Of a stretch of DNA of 64,000 nt, positions 42,081 through 53,705 are shown piece after piece. Positions within the stretch are counted from its first letter, which is position 1, and every line of letters begins with the position of its first letter. Under the pieces are notes generated by a model. It saw only the letters and a list, made by a program, of their open reading frames with translations. It made no database searches and was not told the DNA's origin. The position numbers and the translations under genes are program-made. This DNA comes from Ceratotherium simum simum (Eukaryota > Chordata > Mammalia > Perissodactyla > Rhinocerotidae): positions 7,253,569 to 7,317,568 of the forward strand of contig NW_004454182.1 in assembly GCF_000283155.1 (NCBI RefSeq), in the 5' to 3' direction.

Positions 42081-42349
42081 AATACAAGTATAATATAGTA
42101 CAGGGGGGCTATGGGGAGAGTCCTCCCAATTACTCCATATCACAGGTTTACTCCCTCAAAAGACCTGCCCAGTAAATGATACACAGTTGAAACTATCTTA
42201 TCTCTTTGGTTCAATGAGCCGAACCCAAGACATAGCATTATACCAAATAGGAGAGATTAGTGAGCCATTATCTTCCTCAGGAATTTTTGCTATGAGAATT
42301 CACTCTTTAATTACGAGGACACAAGTCTCTTTAAAATCTTGGAATTCAG

Positions 42350-42455
42350 AATTTTTTTAAATTGAAATATAATTGACATAAAATATTACATTAGTTTCAG
42401 GTGTACAACATAGTGATATGATATTTTTATACATTATGAAATGATTCAGAATTTT
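42350..42455 (-). repeat. L1 3-prime UTR fragment, reversed
   Basis: The segment 'ttgaaatataattgacataa', 'aatattacattagtttcagg', 'tgtacaacatagtgatatga' is a reversed L1MA/L1MB-type 3-prime UTR. Confidence 0.8.
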
Positions 42456-44635
42456 TTTAATTAAAATTTTTATTTTGAGATAATGAGACAGTCTCATGCC
42501 ATGGTAAGAAATGCATTCAGTACTTTTAATTCGGATAACAATTTCATAGGGCCTTACATACTGGGGGCATGTTCAATATATAATGATTGATGGCTAGATT
42601 GATAAAATAACTATAATTCGTGCCTTACAAGTGGTCTCTTGAGGGAAATGCGTTCGGTGATTACTGGGCCCAGGGCTAAAAGTAAATCTCCTGGATCATT
42701 CGGTGGCTTTGTAAGTGTTTTGTTTCTTATGCATTTCTCATTTTTTAAGGTATTTTTATTTAGTTTTTACGCATACAATAGACACAATCTCATTATGTTT
42801 TGCTGTTGTTTTAGTGAACATGATGAAATGTAACTCGTGAAATGCTAGTATTTTCTTCACTGAATTGGTCAGCAATGAGGAGGAAGCAGAGAAAGGCAGT
42901 GGCTGGGTAGAGATGAGAACAGCACATTTCCGAAGGCGGCGAGGCTCCCCTGGCCCCGAGCACCTCAGAGGGGCAGCGTGGCTCACGGATGTTGTTCCCA
43001 CAGCACAAAAGGAACAACACTCCCTTCAGACCCAGCTTACCCACAGTGACTTCTATTTATCATTCTTTCATCTCCCTCTAGAATCCTGATAGGCAAGAAC
43101 GCTGCCTCAGGGCTGCCATGCTGCAAAGAATGACAGCCCACTCTCAGGGAACCATAAATATTGGGAATTTGAAGTGGATTAGGAACTTAAAAAAAAACCT
43201 TAAGAAACTAAAGTTTGGGAACAAGTTAGCCAAGCCTGGATTCCTCGAAATGCGTTTGATAAGCATTGCGTTCAAGTTGACCTTTTAGCAAGAGTTTCCG
43301 AAGAATGAGTATTAGTGTTTTCTTTTTCTCTTTTTTTCTTTTAAAGTGATAAAAATTCACTCTGCCAGCTGAGCATGTACTATGGGGTGAGAGCAGGTTA
43401 CTTTCTCTGTGGGAGAGAAAAGTGTTAGAGTGAGGCCCTCTGGGGGAGTCCTTGATGCTGGCTACAGCTTTGATGAAGGCTTAAGCTGAAAGACACATCA
43501 AGACTGAAATACATATTTTACAAGTGGAGGGCATGGGCCAGCCTCCTGGATTCCATCAGGCATGCACAGAGCATCCTGTCACGCAAGGCCGAGGGGGGTT
43601 GAATTTGCCCCTCAAATCCCTTGCGCAGCAAGATCCTCTTGCTCAATCTCAGGATCAAAGTCACATAACTTCTCCTAAGACCTGTCCAAATTAAGGAAAT
43701 TAAATTTTCTAATTGTGAGGAAGAAAAAGAGTAAAGTTGCACAAAGAGAGAAAGAACGAAAGAAAGAAATCATTTCGCTAAGTTGTGTGCTGAGATTGTA
43801 AAGCTTTCTCCTTCGTAGTCTAACAGGAAAATCTTGGAGCAGTCACAGCAGTGGTTTATCGTGTGTAGACCAAAGTTCTTAAGGCCACAGCAGAATGGAC
43901 TATCAGTGTCAAAGACAGGGCGTTGGGTCTAAACTCGCCATGCCCTTGGGGGTAGCTAACCTGAGTAGGGAAGGAACGTGGTGGAAGTCAGGGCTGGGGT
44001 GTGGGGAAGGGTGGGACTGGGGTCAGGGATGGGGGAAGAGCAGTGTTGGCAGATGTGAAGTCAAGCTCTTCTGACTTGAACAGCAAAACTGTTTTGTTTC
44101 TTCAAATCACACCCTCCTGCCCCAAGACCACCATCATTGGGAAGGCTAGCCCGAACTTCAACTCACAGGTTAATCCCAGTGTGTTGTTTATCCTCCCTAA
44201 CATTTCACAGAGGGAAAATCCGGTGACAACCAACATCAAGGAGAGATCTGAAAGGAAAGAGAAGGGCAGAAGCGTCCTAAAGGGCCCAGAGTTGTGGAAG
44301 GCAGAGACCCAGCTCTGACTCCCATTCTATCTGTGTATTTTGTCAATTCGGCTATTTCAAGACATTTTTAGCACCAGTTGGGGTACCAGCTCTTTCTCCA
44401 TCCTTTATCTCTGACTCCTGGAAACTCCTCCACTAACTGCCCCATTCCTGTTACATTGAGGATAGTTCCGATCTCAGGTCTCCAAATCCAGAATGACAAA
44501 TTCCGAGAGTACAAAAGAGATGTAAGAATTTGAAAGAGTAGCTCCAAGCGTCACTTTGGATCTGAGTCTGGTAGTAAAGAACAGTTCTTGGCCTTATACT
44601 AGGCAAAATGGTTCTATTCTATATTGCCTGTGATT
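42456..44635. other. Intergenic, unassigned
   Basis: About 2.2 kb with no ERE, L1 or LTR pattern that I can name. A GAAA-rich stretch lies at about 43745-43770. Open frames are short and unrecognisable. Confidence 0.5.
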
Positions 44636-44673
44636 AGGGTTACCAGATTTAGCAAGTAAAAATACAAGATGTA

Positions 44674-44919
44674 GGGCTGGCCCGGTGGCATAGTGGTTAA
44701 GTTTGTGCTCCACTTCAGCGGCCTGGGGTTCGTGGATTTAGACCCCGGGCGTGGACCTACACACCGCTCATCAAGCCATGCTGTGGCGGTGTCCCACATA
44801 CAAAATGGAGGAGGATTGACATGGATGTTAGCTCAGGGCCAGTCTTCCTCAAGCAAAAAGAGGAAGATTGGCAACAGACATTAGCTCAGGGCCAATCTTT
44901 CTCACCAAAAAAAAAAAAA
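44674..44919 (+). mobile_element. ERE SINE (two tail modules) inside the split MITE
   Basis: The head is 'gggctggcccggtggcatag', A box 'tagtggttaag', B-box-like 'gatttagaccccggg', two 'ttagctcagggcca' modules and an A17 tail. It is flanked by aaaatacaagatg (44659-44671) and aaaatacaggatg (44920-44932), a 13-bp duplication with one mismatch. Confidence 0.95.
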
Positions 44920-44932
44920 AAAATACAGGATG

Positions 44933-45280
44933 CAATGATACATGCTACAACATGGATGAACCTTGAAATCATGCAAAATGAAAAAAGCCAGTCACAAAAG
45001 ATCACATATTATCTGAGTCCATATATATGAAATGTCCAGAATGGGCAAATCTGTAAAGACAGAAAGTAAATTAGTGGTTGCCTACAGTTGCAGAATGAGG
45101 GGCAGGGATGGGAAGTGACTGATAATGGCTACAAGATTTCTTTTGGGGGTGATAAGATGTTTTAAAATTAGATTGTGATGATGACTGCTCAACTCTGTGA
45201 ATATATTAAACACCATTGAATTGTATATCTAAAGTGGTGAAATTTTATGAAACATGAATATCTTAATGAAGCTGTTTTTA
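44933..45280 (+). mobile_element. 5-prime-truncated L1, 3-prime end only, inside the split MITE
   Basis: Forward L1 3-prime landmarks are 'gctacaacatggatgaacct', 'aaaagatcacatattatctg', 'cagaaagtaaattagtggtt', 'gccta' and 'ttgaattgtatatctaaagt'. Perfect 13-bp aaaatacaggatg copies lie at 44920-44932 and 45281-45293. The length is about 350 bp. Confidence 0.9.
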
Positions 45281-45455
45281 AAAATACAGGATGCCAAATT
45301 AAATTTGAGTTTCAGGTAAACAATGAAAAAAATTTAGTATAAGTATATCCTATGCAATATTTGGGACATATTAATACTAAAAATATTTTCATTATTTATT
45401 TGGAATTCAAATTGAACTAGATGTCCTGTATTTTAATTGGCAATCCTACTTATGA

Positions 45456-46346
45456 TTCAATTAAATGTCTCAGAAAGCACCAATCCACAACAAAAGTAAG
45501 AAGAAATAGTTCATGAGATGTCATTTAAATGAGATTTAAGGGGATCCCTACATACTTTGGCCATCAAAATGCTTAACAATTAAACAAGACCAAGAATTTC
45601 TTGATTTAATGATAATCACCAATTTAAAAAATCTATTGTAGCTACCAAGCAGAGAGATCCAGGAAGAAAAGAAATATTACTAAAAATTTCCAAAAATTAT
45701 AGAAAATTTTTAGAAGTGAGAACAATTAGGTATTTTACATTCTAATCTTTACATTTTATGAATCTTGCCATTGAATTAGAAACATTTTGGGGGAAGTTCA
45801 TGAAGGTGGATCTTAAAATTTTTTGACTTGTGCAAGTAGATGAGAAATTATTATAAAATATTTACTACATAATGATTGTTACACAATAAGATTTACCATA
45901 AAATAAAGATTGTCATGCTTTATGGAAGAAAATGAAAGTGCCTTCGAATAAAGATGATATGTATAATATATGTATGCACATTCTTTGATGTTTTATATTT
46001 CTTTTAAGAGGATGCCTCAGTTTGCAAATTCTGGTAAGCAGAATTCCTTAAGTTTGCGTTTGCATAATGGTTATGTTTACAGAATGGCCACACCCCTGTT
46101 TTGATACTGGAAAATCCAGCACAAAATTGCTACATTGGCATGAATCAGTGCAAGATTATTCAGCAATTATTAGCAGGTTGTGCCTGCAAAGCTCTATTCA
46201 TGCTCTTAGTACAGTGATAACAGTAGTTGATATTATTTTTCTTATTTTACAATTGGGAAACATAAAACTGCAATAAATTGCTCTGAATTTAATAATTTTA
46301 TAAATTGGAATTAGAATATGTAGGGGCTACATGGTGCAGCATTTAA
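45456..46346. other. Intergenic, AT-rich, unassigned
   Basis: AT-rich and without recognisable repeats or genes. Confidence 0.5.
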
Positions 46347-46362
46347 CCAAACCTTAGATTTT

Positions 46363-46613
46363 AATTTTACTTTATTTTTTGGCGAGGAAGATTGGCCTTG
46401 AACTAACATCTGTTGCAATATTTCTCTTTTTGCTTGAGGAAAATTGTCCCTGACAATTTTCTGTGCCCATCTTCCTCTATTTTGTATATGGGACGCTGCC
46501 ACAGCATGGCTTGATAAGCGGTGCGTAGGTCGGTGCCCGGGATCCGAACCCGCAAACCCCAGCCCACTGAAGTGGAGTGGGCAAACTTAACCACTATGCC
46601 ACTGAGCTGGCCC
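46363..46613 (-). mobile_element. ERE SINE, reversed, with 16-bp target duplication
   Basis: Perfect CCAAACCTTAGATTTT copies lie at 46347-46362 and 46614-46629. Inside are a T-rich start, two tail modules (the second altered to 'cctgacaattttctgtgc'), 'gctgccacagcatggcttga', the reversed B box 'cccgggatccgaaccc' and the tRNA head. Confidence 0.97.
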
Positions 46614-46629
46614 CCAAACCTTAGATTTT

Positions 46630-47660
46630 TGATTAAATATTTTGAATAAATAATATTTATTTATTACAGTGTGAGTATTAATCCCTCACACTGTGATAGC
46701 TCAACTTCCCACCATGACATTGTTGTGATAAAGGATAAAATTTTCTAAATAAAAATAAAAATTATAGATTAAAAGAAATTAAAGTTAAATTAAATTGGCA
46801 AGTTCCATATAAGTTCAGAGAAAGAGACTAAATCTTGCCCCTTGAATAATTTCAAGGAATGTAAGTGATGTCAACATGAGTGATAGATATTATACATGCT
46901 TTCAACATAGGGCAATGATTTTCAGGACACTTGCCTCATCCTACTTACACTTAGAGTTTTAAAAAATCATTCACTTAGGTCACGCATTGAGATTTAGATT
47001 CCTAAGAGGCCATTGCATAATTGTTCTCCTTTTGCAAATTTCCTTTTAAGGGGTAAGATCTTTATGTAAGAAATAAGCATCAAAGAAAGAAAGTATGTAA
47101 TGTTTTTCAAAACATGAAGCAGAATTTGAGAGTATAAAGAGCCTTTGGGGATTGAATCTGCTTAAAAGAAGAAAAATTCAGGCAGCTAACTTCATTCCTT
47201 AGATTCATGAGGGCTTTTTCTGATGAAACTCGCAAGGACTGGAGTGTTTCTGGGGACAGGAACAGGGAGAGTGCTGAAACCCCCCGGGGCTAGCGCTGGA
47301 TTCGGGCACCCCCTGCTCCCTCCTTGTCTAGTGTTGGCTCATGTAGTCTGTTGGATTCTGGCCCCAGCCATGTTAATTAAAGCCACAATACAAATCAGGA
47401 AGTTCAAACTTCCCTAACGTACAAAGATAGGAAATTAGGGTCATAACTGAACAGTCACAAAACTGAGGGACTCCATAGCTCAGAGAGCTGGGGAGAATGC
47501 TCATTAGACTCAACCAAAGGGACTGGTTCCATGGGAGAGTGAACAAGTGGAAAGAGAGGAAGGTTTTTGTGCTTGAATGGCTAAATGATTTAATTAGAAT
47601 CACTCATTAAAATTAACCACATCTCCCAGACTTTAGTAGGTAAGAATATTTGCAAAATAA
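46630..47660. other. Intergenic, unassigned
   Basis: The left part is AT-rich and the part near 47260-47360 is GC-richer. No gene or nameable repeat was found. Confidence 0.5.
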
Positions 47661-47673
47661 AAATGCTACACAA

Positions 47674-47875
47674 GAGGGCCGGCCAGGTGTTGTAGTGGTT
47701 AAGTTCATGCACTCTGCTTTGGCGGCCTGGGGTTCACAGGCCCAGATCCCGGGCATGGATCTATGCATCACTTATCAAGCCATGCTGTGGCAGGTGTCCC
47801 ACATGTAAAGTAGAGGAAGATGGGACATGGAGATTAGCCCAGGGCCAATCTTCCTCAACAAAAAAAAAAAAAAAA
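47674..47875 (+). mobile_element. ERE SINE (long type, single tail module)
   Basis: The head is 'gggccggccaggtgttgtag', A box 'tagtggttaag', B-box-like 'ggcccagatcccggg', then 'attagcccagggccaatctt' and an A16 tail. The flanks share GCTACACA (47665-47672 and 47876-47883). Confidence 0.93.
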
Positions 47876-47999
47876 GCTACACAGGCTGGGGGAGAAAAAT
47901 GATCCATGATGTTCATACTTGGAATTAGTGTAAAAAGCAGAGATTAACTTCACAAGGGCTGAATCTTTTAGACATGGGTAAGAAAATAACCCATTCCTT

Positions 48000-49440
48000 T
48001 TCATTCATTCTTAAGGACTGAATATGTTTGAAACTGGTATTACCGTTTCCCGTCTTCTGTTCATTCTGTACCAGAAGCTTTCTCTTTGCTGTTTCTTTAA
48101 AGTTTTAGTGTTGCCACCTTCGGGCCCAGGTTTCAGTTAACCAAATAAGGAAACTGTTAGAGCCGCTCCCAGCCACTTGCGCTAACACATTAAATCAAGA
48201 ACACGTGTGAATCTCTGTTTCAATCTGTATTACATAACACACATTATCTATTTATATAAATAAATTCAGCCCAATCCAACATCGTATTCCTTCCACTATG
48301 ATCCAACACCCTTATTGGATTCCCACATGTGTCCCTCAGGTTTCTGTTGATATAAATTAGGAAAATCTTGCAGTTCTTCTGGTATGCATTGCAACCTCAT
48401 ACGTCATATTTTGTACTCGTTAAGGCCTGCTGAACTTGAGTCTAGTCCAGAATCTATGGGTTGACCCTGAGCGGGGTCACCAGTCTCTTGTAAGGTCTTA
48501 GAAAGATCTTCAGGCGTAAGGATGATAACCTCCTTAGACCCGGGAGAAAGAATTTCTTCTACTAGCAAAGAAGACTTGGGAGATTTTGGGGACTCAAGGT
48601 CCCCAGCTGCACTGACTATGCCTATATTGGAAATTCCCTTCCCAATTTTTAGGGTCCCACTCCTTTCCAATCATTGCTTTAACTTTAGCGAAAGAGATCC
48701 TGTAGGGGGCCGACCCCCTGGCTTAGCGGTTAAGTGCGCGCACTCCGCTACTGGCAGCCTGGGTTCGGATCCCGGGCGCGCCCAGACCCCCCACTTGTCG
48801 GGCCACCCTGAGGCGGCGTCCCACATACAGCAACTAGCAGGATGTGCAACTATGACATACAACTGTCTTCTGGGGCTTTGGGGAGAAAAAGGGAAAAAAA
48901 AAAAAAAAAAAAGGAGGATTGGCAATAGATAGCTCAGGGCCGGTCTTCCTCAAAAAAAATAAATAAATAAAAACACTTTTAAAAAAAAGAGATCCTGTAG
49001 GGTTGGGAATTCAATTGGTTTGGACTTTGGGTTTCGTTTTAGAAATCTTGACCCTGTAGCTACAGGAAGAAGGTTGTTCGTTTAGGGCGGTCATAGAAGA
49101 TTGCTTGCCCTTCAGCCAGACCTTGAGTTGGGAATTTAAAGACTTGAGCTCATCTTTTTCTTTCCCCAAGTTCTTCAGAATGCAACCAAACAACCCCATT
49201 ATATATAAAGTTTTTTTACGGAAGAAACTGCTTAGTCATCCAAAGCCTTGCTTTCTACAGACCTTTGATTGCAGGTAATAAGTAAAGTAACTTTTGCCAC
49301 TGCATCTCGTGGACTACCATTATTAGTTATTATTAATGATCCTGGATCACTAATAGCTTTAAACTGAGTCAGATCAGAGGACCAGTTTCAGATAGCCTTG
49401 ACCTCCTGCAGAGAACACATCCTCTGGAACCATTTCTGGT
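48000..49440 (-). pseudogene. Decayed internal region of an ERVL/MaLR-like endogenous retrovirus
   Basis: On the minus strand this follows the LTR at 49450-50095. The junction text, 'tggtaccagaaatggttcca', resembles the primer-binding-site region of MaLR/ERVL internals. Two open pieces remain: 62 codons starting MG at 49199-49011, and 88 codons at 48670-48404 rich in Ser/Pro/Glu. They are separated by stops and by a later ERE1 insertion. A gag-like origin is an inference from position; I recognise no pol motif. It cannot encode a functional product. The left limit is uncertain. Confidence 0.45.
48708..48985 (+). mobile_element. Chimeric SINE: ERE1 body plus long-ERE tail, 17-bp target duplication
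   Basis: Perfect AAAGAGATCCTGTAGGG copies lie at 48691-48707 and 48986-49002. Between them is a complete ERE1 (A box 'tagcggttaagtg', B box ggttcggatcc, 'tacagcaactagcaggatgt'), its A-rich tail to about 48912, then an ERE2/3-like tail module ('ggaggattggcaatagatag', 'ctcagggccggtcttcctc') and a second A/AATA tail. Both parts share one duplication, so they entered together. Confidence 0.9.
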
Positions 49441-49449
49441 ACCAATTTC

Positions 49450-50095
49450 CATCTAAGTCTGGGTTCAGTTAGAGAAGCAGAATCACTATAGGTGATACAG
49501 AATAATGGATTTATTTTAGGAGTTAGACCTTACACAATTGTGGGAGCAGGTGGAGCAGTTTATGCAAGGCGTTGCCTCTCCATCTGGTGATGAGCCTGAA
49601 GTCTTTATCGGTTACCTAGACCAAGAGTGGGGGAGGAAAGCTAGATATGAAATGGGACCAGCAAGGGCAGATCGGGACCCACGAGAACAAACCGGAACCC
49701 ACAAGAATAACTGGGACCCATGAGAACAAACCAGAACCTATAACACAGGTAACCTGTAGGAGAAGCTGGTGGTCTTCACCCTGGAGCTGCGCACATGCCT
49801 GGCCCAGGACGCAGACCCTGAAGGAAGAGATCTGCTGGGAACTGGAGAAGCACGAGCCGGCTACCGCCCCATGCGACAGGGTGTGCCAGCAGATCAGTGA
49901 CCACATGTGTGAGCTGACACACTGCCCCGAGCTCTGCACTGAACTTCAGAGCATAAAAAATATGGCAAAGCGTTCACTTTTGACTTCCAAATATGGTCAA
50001 ATTTCTCTTGTGGTCAGCCCTGACCCAGAAATATGCAGGAAAGAGAATGCTGCAAATGCAGTTCCAGCTTAGCTAAGTACAGTCACCAGACCAGG
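49450..50095 (-). mobile_element. ERVL/MaLR-like LTR, minus strand
   Basis: On the minus strand it ends 'gattctgcttctctaactga' and 'acccagactta', with AATAAA at 49510-49515 about 60 bases from the end; LTR-like layout precedes. An internal region follows on the left. A 141-codon plus-strand frame across it is fortuitous. The far (5-prime) limit is a guess. Confidence 0.5.
49673..49745. repeat. Short minisatellite (about 19-20 nt unit, 3-4 copies)
   Basis: Units 'cgggacccacgagaacaaa', 'ccggaacccacaagaataac', 'tgggacccatgagaacaaa' and 'ccagaacctataacac' follow one another. They are seen directly inside the ERVL-like LTR. Confidence 0.85.
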
Positions 50096-50234
50096 AAATA
50101 ATCAGTATTTCCTGTTGTAATGAGTGCTTGTATATACGTGTGTGTATTTATGGATAAGAAATATGTACTTTTTCCTTATATATATAGCATTATAATATGT
50201 AATATGTGTAATATTGTGACATACCACAACTTTC

Positions 50235-50400
50235 TGAGAAAAGTACTTGTATTATGTCTATTTTACAGATGAGGAAACTAAGGCAGAGACAGGTTAAGTA
50301 CTTGCCCTAGGTCCCACAGCTAATAAGTACCAGACCCAAGCTCTGGGTGGACCAAGGCAGTTTGCAGTCAGAGGCCACAGCATTAACTGCTACTCTATTT
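50235..50400 (-). repeat. MIR SINE, reversed
   Basis: The order 'tctattttacagatgaggaa', 'actaaggcagagacaggtta', 'acttgccctaggtcccacag', 'ctaataagtacca' is a reversed MIR. Confidence 0.8.
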
Positions 50401-51780
50401 TATTAATTCTGCATAAAGCCTTCCCCTCTCAACTCAAACTGAACATACCTTTCGGTGCTATCACAGATTTGTCTAGTTGATGACATTTGTACTGTCTTCT
50501 CCTTTAACTGTGTTGTGCTTATTGGTAATTGCACAATCTTCCAATTGGATATAAAACTCTTTGATAGAGAATATGACATTTTTCTGCATGTTCACTTCAG
50601 CTGTTAAGAGTGTACACCCAGCTGGCACCTTGTAATCTCTTGTGTTGACAATGCCTCTGACAGTCAGAGCGAGGTGTGGGTACTTGTGGCTTATGCAGCA
50701 CTAAATCTGAAAGAAATCTTTTCTAAATCACTTTTGTCAATTCTTTGAAACGTGCTGAAGGAAAGAGAAAGCAGTCAGGGCTCCTTCCAGGATTCACCTG
50801 TGTGCTGATCTCGTGATAATCACATAATCCAGACAAGTCAGGGCGAGGGAACAGTCAGGGAAGAGAGACGGGTCAATGCAGAAGCTGCTCAGATGGTGCT
50901 TGGTGTTGAGACCTGCTTTGAAGAAGGATCGTCCCACAGGATTCTTAAATAAATTCCTGTAGTTCGTTCAGCCGATGGAAGGTATAGAGACTTGAAACTT
51001 CAGCCCTAAATCCTGCATTTTTACAGGAGCCCAGAATGAAAAGGACCTTTGTTGACTTTCATTTAGATTTATTTAACATTCAGCCCACAGAAAACGGAAG
51101 CTGGTGTACGACATGGAGGGGAAAGGGGCCCTGACCCACCTCTCATCATTTTGGCATTAGCTGTTATGCGCTCCGGTGAAAACATTGGAAGGGAATTTGT
51201 TTTGTGGTTGGGTTTCCTTTTTTTCTTTTTTTTTTTTTTTTAACGTCATTCCAGTTAGATCTGCAGTATTTCCTCAAATATGTGAGGGGAAGGGAGCGGT
51301 GACTTCCTAAAGGAAAGTATTTATATTTTTAGACTGAAATATGCTTTTACAAAGCTTTTCTCGAAAAATACATACAAAAGAGAGTTCTGAACAACAGAAA
51401 ATACCTCTTAAACCGTAGTTAAGGCAGTTTAGCTTATAAAATATATTTTAATGTAATGAGAAAGAGATGAGTAATTTTGTTTTATTTTAAAGGATGACCA
51501 AAAAAAATGCTTCTGGACTTTAGAATATCTGCCTCAACTCCACTTTCTTCTGAACTCTCTTGCTTTAGGCTCACACGTCAGCAGAGTCCAGGAGAGCCAT
51601 CGGCTTTGGAAGGATAGGATCCAGTTCAGGCTGTGAGTGATGGACTGGGGAGGAGGGAGTGTGAGTGGGAAGAAGGAGAGAGGGCATGGGAGAGATGCTT
51701 TCCTATGACGACACAACCTACACTGTTTTGTGGTAAAGTTATGGTGTATTACAGCTTAAGGGAGTCCTAGAGGTCATCCA
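50401..51780. other. Intergenic, unassigned
   Basis: No gene or nameable repeat was found. There is a T-tract at about 51218-51241. Confidence 0.5.
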
Positions 51781-51790
51781 TCCAGCTGCT

Positions 51791-51869
51791 AATCCATCCA
51801 TCCATCCATGCACCCATCCATGCATCCATGCATCCATCCATCCATCCATCCATCCATCCATCCATCCAT
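51791..51869. repeat. (CATC)n tetranucleotide microsatellite with CATG/CACC variants
   Basis: About 79 nt of CATC units, with a block of variant CATG and CACC units on the left and a pure run on the right, seen directly. It causes an artefactual MDGW-repeat frame on the minus strand. Confidence 0.97.
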
Positions 51870-53140
51870 TCTCGTATTTTTGACCATGCCCACCAGAAGG
51901 TGGGGCCCAGGAGTCCACATGCTTAATATGCCACCCAGGTGAGGTAGTCCAATACTCAGTTGGTACAACAGCCTTATTTCACAAAGGAGCAGTTGGTGGT
52001 GTTGAGAGGTAGTGGGACTCAGAAGAGCAGCCAATTTAAAGCAGAACTCATTTGAGACATGTGGCTGTGCAGACATGGGTGTAGACAGGTAGACATAGCC
52101 TCTATGACACACTTTATGGGGCTCTGGGAAGACATCCTCCTTACCCCTTTATTCCTCTCTTACTTGCTCATCCTGAAATCCATTAAAGAAGACACAAAAC
52201 CTTGATGTCACAGTTGGAGATAAAATGTGAATGGTCTTTAAAAAGCTAAGAAGTTAGCATAAATATGCCAAAAGCTCAGGAGATGTGATAACGGGTAACC
52301 ATCCATTCCTGAGCAGATTTGATATTGGAGGATGAGGTGGCCTGAAATTGCACAGGACCTGAAGGGGTGCCCTGAATGGTGGAAAAGTCACAGATCACAG
52401 ACTGAAGACTGGCTAGAAGATAGAAAATTTTTCTAATTTTTTACTATGAAAGTTTTCAAACATTCAGAAAAATTAAAAGAATAGTATACTGATAACCTGG
52501 ATATCTACCATTTATATTAAAATTTTTTAACATATCCGCATATTTGCGTCAACTATCTATCGGTATATATCTGTGTGTGTGTGTGCACGTGTGTATGTGT
52601 GTAGTTGAGGACGAGCGTTTCTCCAAGAATATGGAGTGCTAGACAGGGAAAAAAGACATGACACTTGAGAGAGGTTTAGAATTTACTCCAGATCATGGAG
52701 TCAGAGAAGGGGGACCAGACCCAAGATATCTGGGATCTCATACTCTGCTCTTTCCACTGTACAGCATATACTATTATTAACTATGATGACTCATACTCGA
52801 CACTTTGATCACACTTTAGAGCGTTCAAGTTGCTTTCACATAAGGCATATTATTTTCAATGTCATTCTACCTGGTGTTAAGGAAAGAGGAAATTACCAGG
52901 GAAAGGGAGATGACATAGGGCATGGAATGTCCTGAAAGCAAAGTATTTCCAAGCAGTTAAAGCTCAAAAGACGAGGTGCTGTTCTTCTCACGCTGAACTT
53001 CAAGGTTCTTTTGAAGTTTGACCAGGAAAAGCTGGAAAAGTTAATTTGGGGTTGTCAACCCAGAAGCAAGAGCCACAGTACTTCACAGGGAAACAAATGA
53101 GGCATTTCTATCCAATACTCATGTTCCCTGTTCTCTCCTG
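51870..53140. other. Intergenic, mostly unassigned; old LINE-like piece at 52430-52520
   Basis: The segment 'tttttactatgaaagttttc' and 'aaacattcagaaaaattaaa' resembles the LINE pieces at 10405 and 22035. A GT tract lies at about 52570-52602. Nothing else is nameable. Confidence 0.5.
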
Positions 53141-53159
53141 CTGATGTTAGAATCCTTTT

Positions 53160-53345
53160 TCTTTTTTTTTTTTTTGGCCCTGAGCTAACATCTGTGCCAA
53201 TCTTCCTCTATTTTTGTATGTGGGATGCTGCCACAGCATGGCTTGAGGAGCCGTGTGTGGGTCCGAGCCTGGGATCCGAACCCACGAAACCCGGGCCCCG
53301 AAGGTGGAGCCTGCAAACCTAACTACTGCGCCACTGCGGAGGCCC
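53160..53345 (-). mobile_element. ERE SINE, reversed, single tail module
   Basis: A T-tract, 'ccctgagctaacatctgtgc', 'gctgccacagcatggcttga', the reversed B-box 'ctgggatccgaaccc' and the tRNA head 'ctgcgccactgcggaggccc'. The flanks ctgatgttagaatcctt and ctgatgctagaaccttg form an imperfect duplication. Confidence 0.94.
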
Positions 53346-53368
53346 CTGATGCTAGAACCTTGAGGAAT

Positions 53369-53705
53369 ACAGTCGTTGCTCAGAATCCGCCAGGGATTGG
53401 TTCCAGGGCCCCTGTGGATACCAAAATCCGTGGATACTCAAGTCCCTCATATAAAATGGAGTATAATTTGCATATAACCTATGCACATCCTGCTATATAC
53501 TTTAAATCATCTCTAGGTTACTTATAATACCTAATACAATGTAACTGCTATGTAAATAGTTGTTGTATTGTTTAGGGAATAATGACAAGAAAATGTCTGG
53601 GGATATTCAGTACAGACGCGACCATCACAGGCCTTTCCATTCGCGGTTTGTTGAATCCCGGGATGCGGAACCCGCGGATACCAAGTACTTACTTGCGGAC
53701 TCTCT
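53369..53705. mobile_element. MER2 (Tigger-type) DNA transposon remnant
   Basis: The ends 'cagtcgttgctcagaatccg' and 'gcggaacccgcggatacc' are diverged inverted repeats. The middle, 'aatttgcatataacctatgc', 'ttaaatcatctctaggttac' and 'taatacctaatacaatgtaa', is characteristic of MER2. It is a non-autonomous relic with no transposase. Confidence 0.9.

Larger units (their letters stand above)
44636..45455. mobile_element. Palindromic MITE (MER53-like) split by later L1 and ERE insertions
   Basis: The left arm ('gggttaccagatttagcaag' onward) runs to 44671. The rest resumes at 45281 with aaaatacaggatgcc and runs to 'ttttaattggcaatcctact' near 45455. The right part is a near-perfect hairpin: aaaatacaggatgcc on one side and the complementary 'atgtcctgtatttt' on the other, around 'atgcaatatttgggacat'. 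The family name is from memory of the consensus; the palindrome is visible. Confidence 0.7.

Noticed and set aside
49647..50072. 141-codon plus-strand frame
   Set aside because: It runs antisense through an LTR-like element and its minisatellite. No known domain is visible.
51789..52112. Minus-strand frame ending in repeated MDGW/MDGC units
   Set aside because: The repeats are a translation of the CATC tetranucleotide microsatellite.
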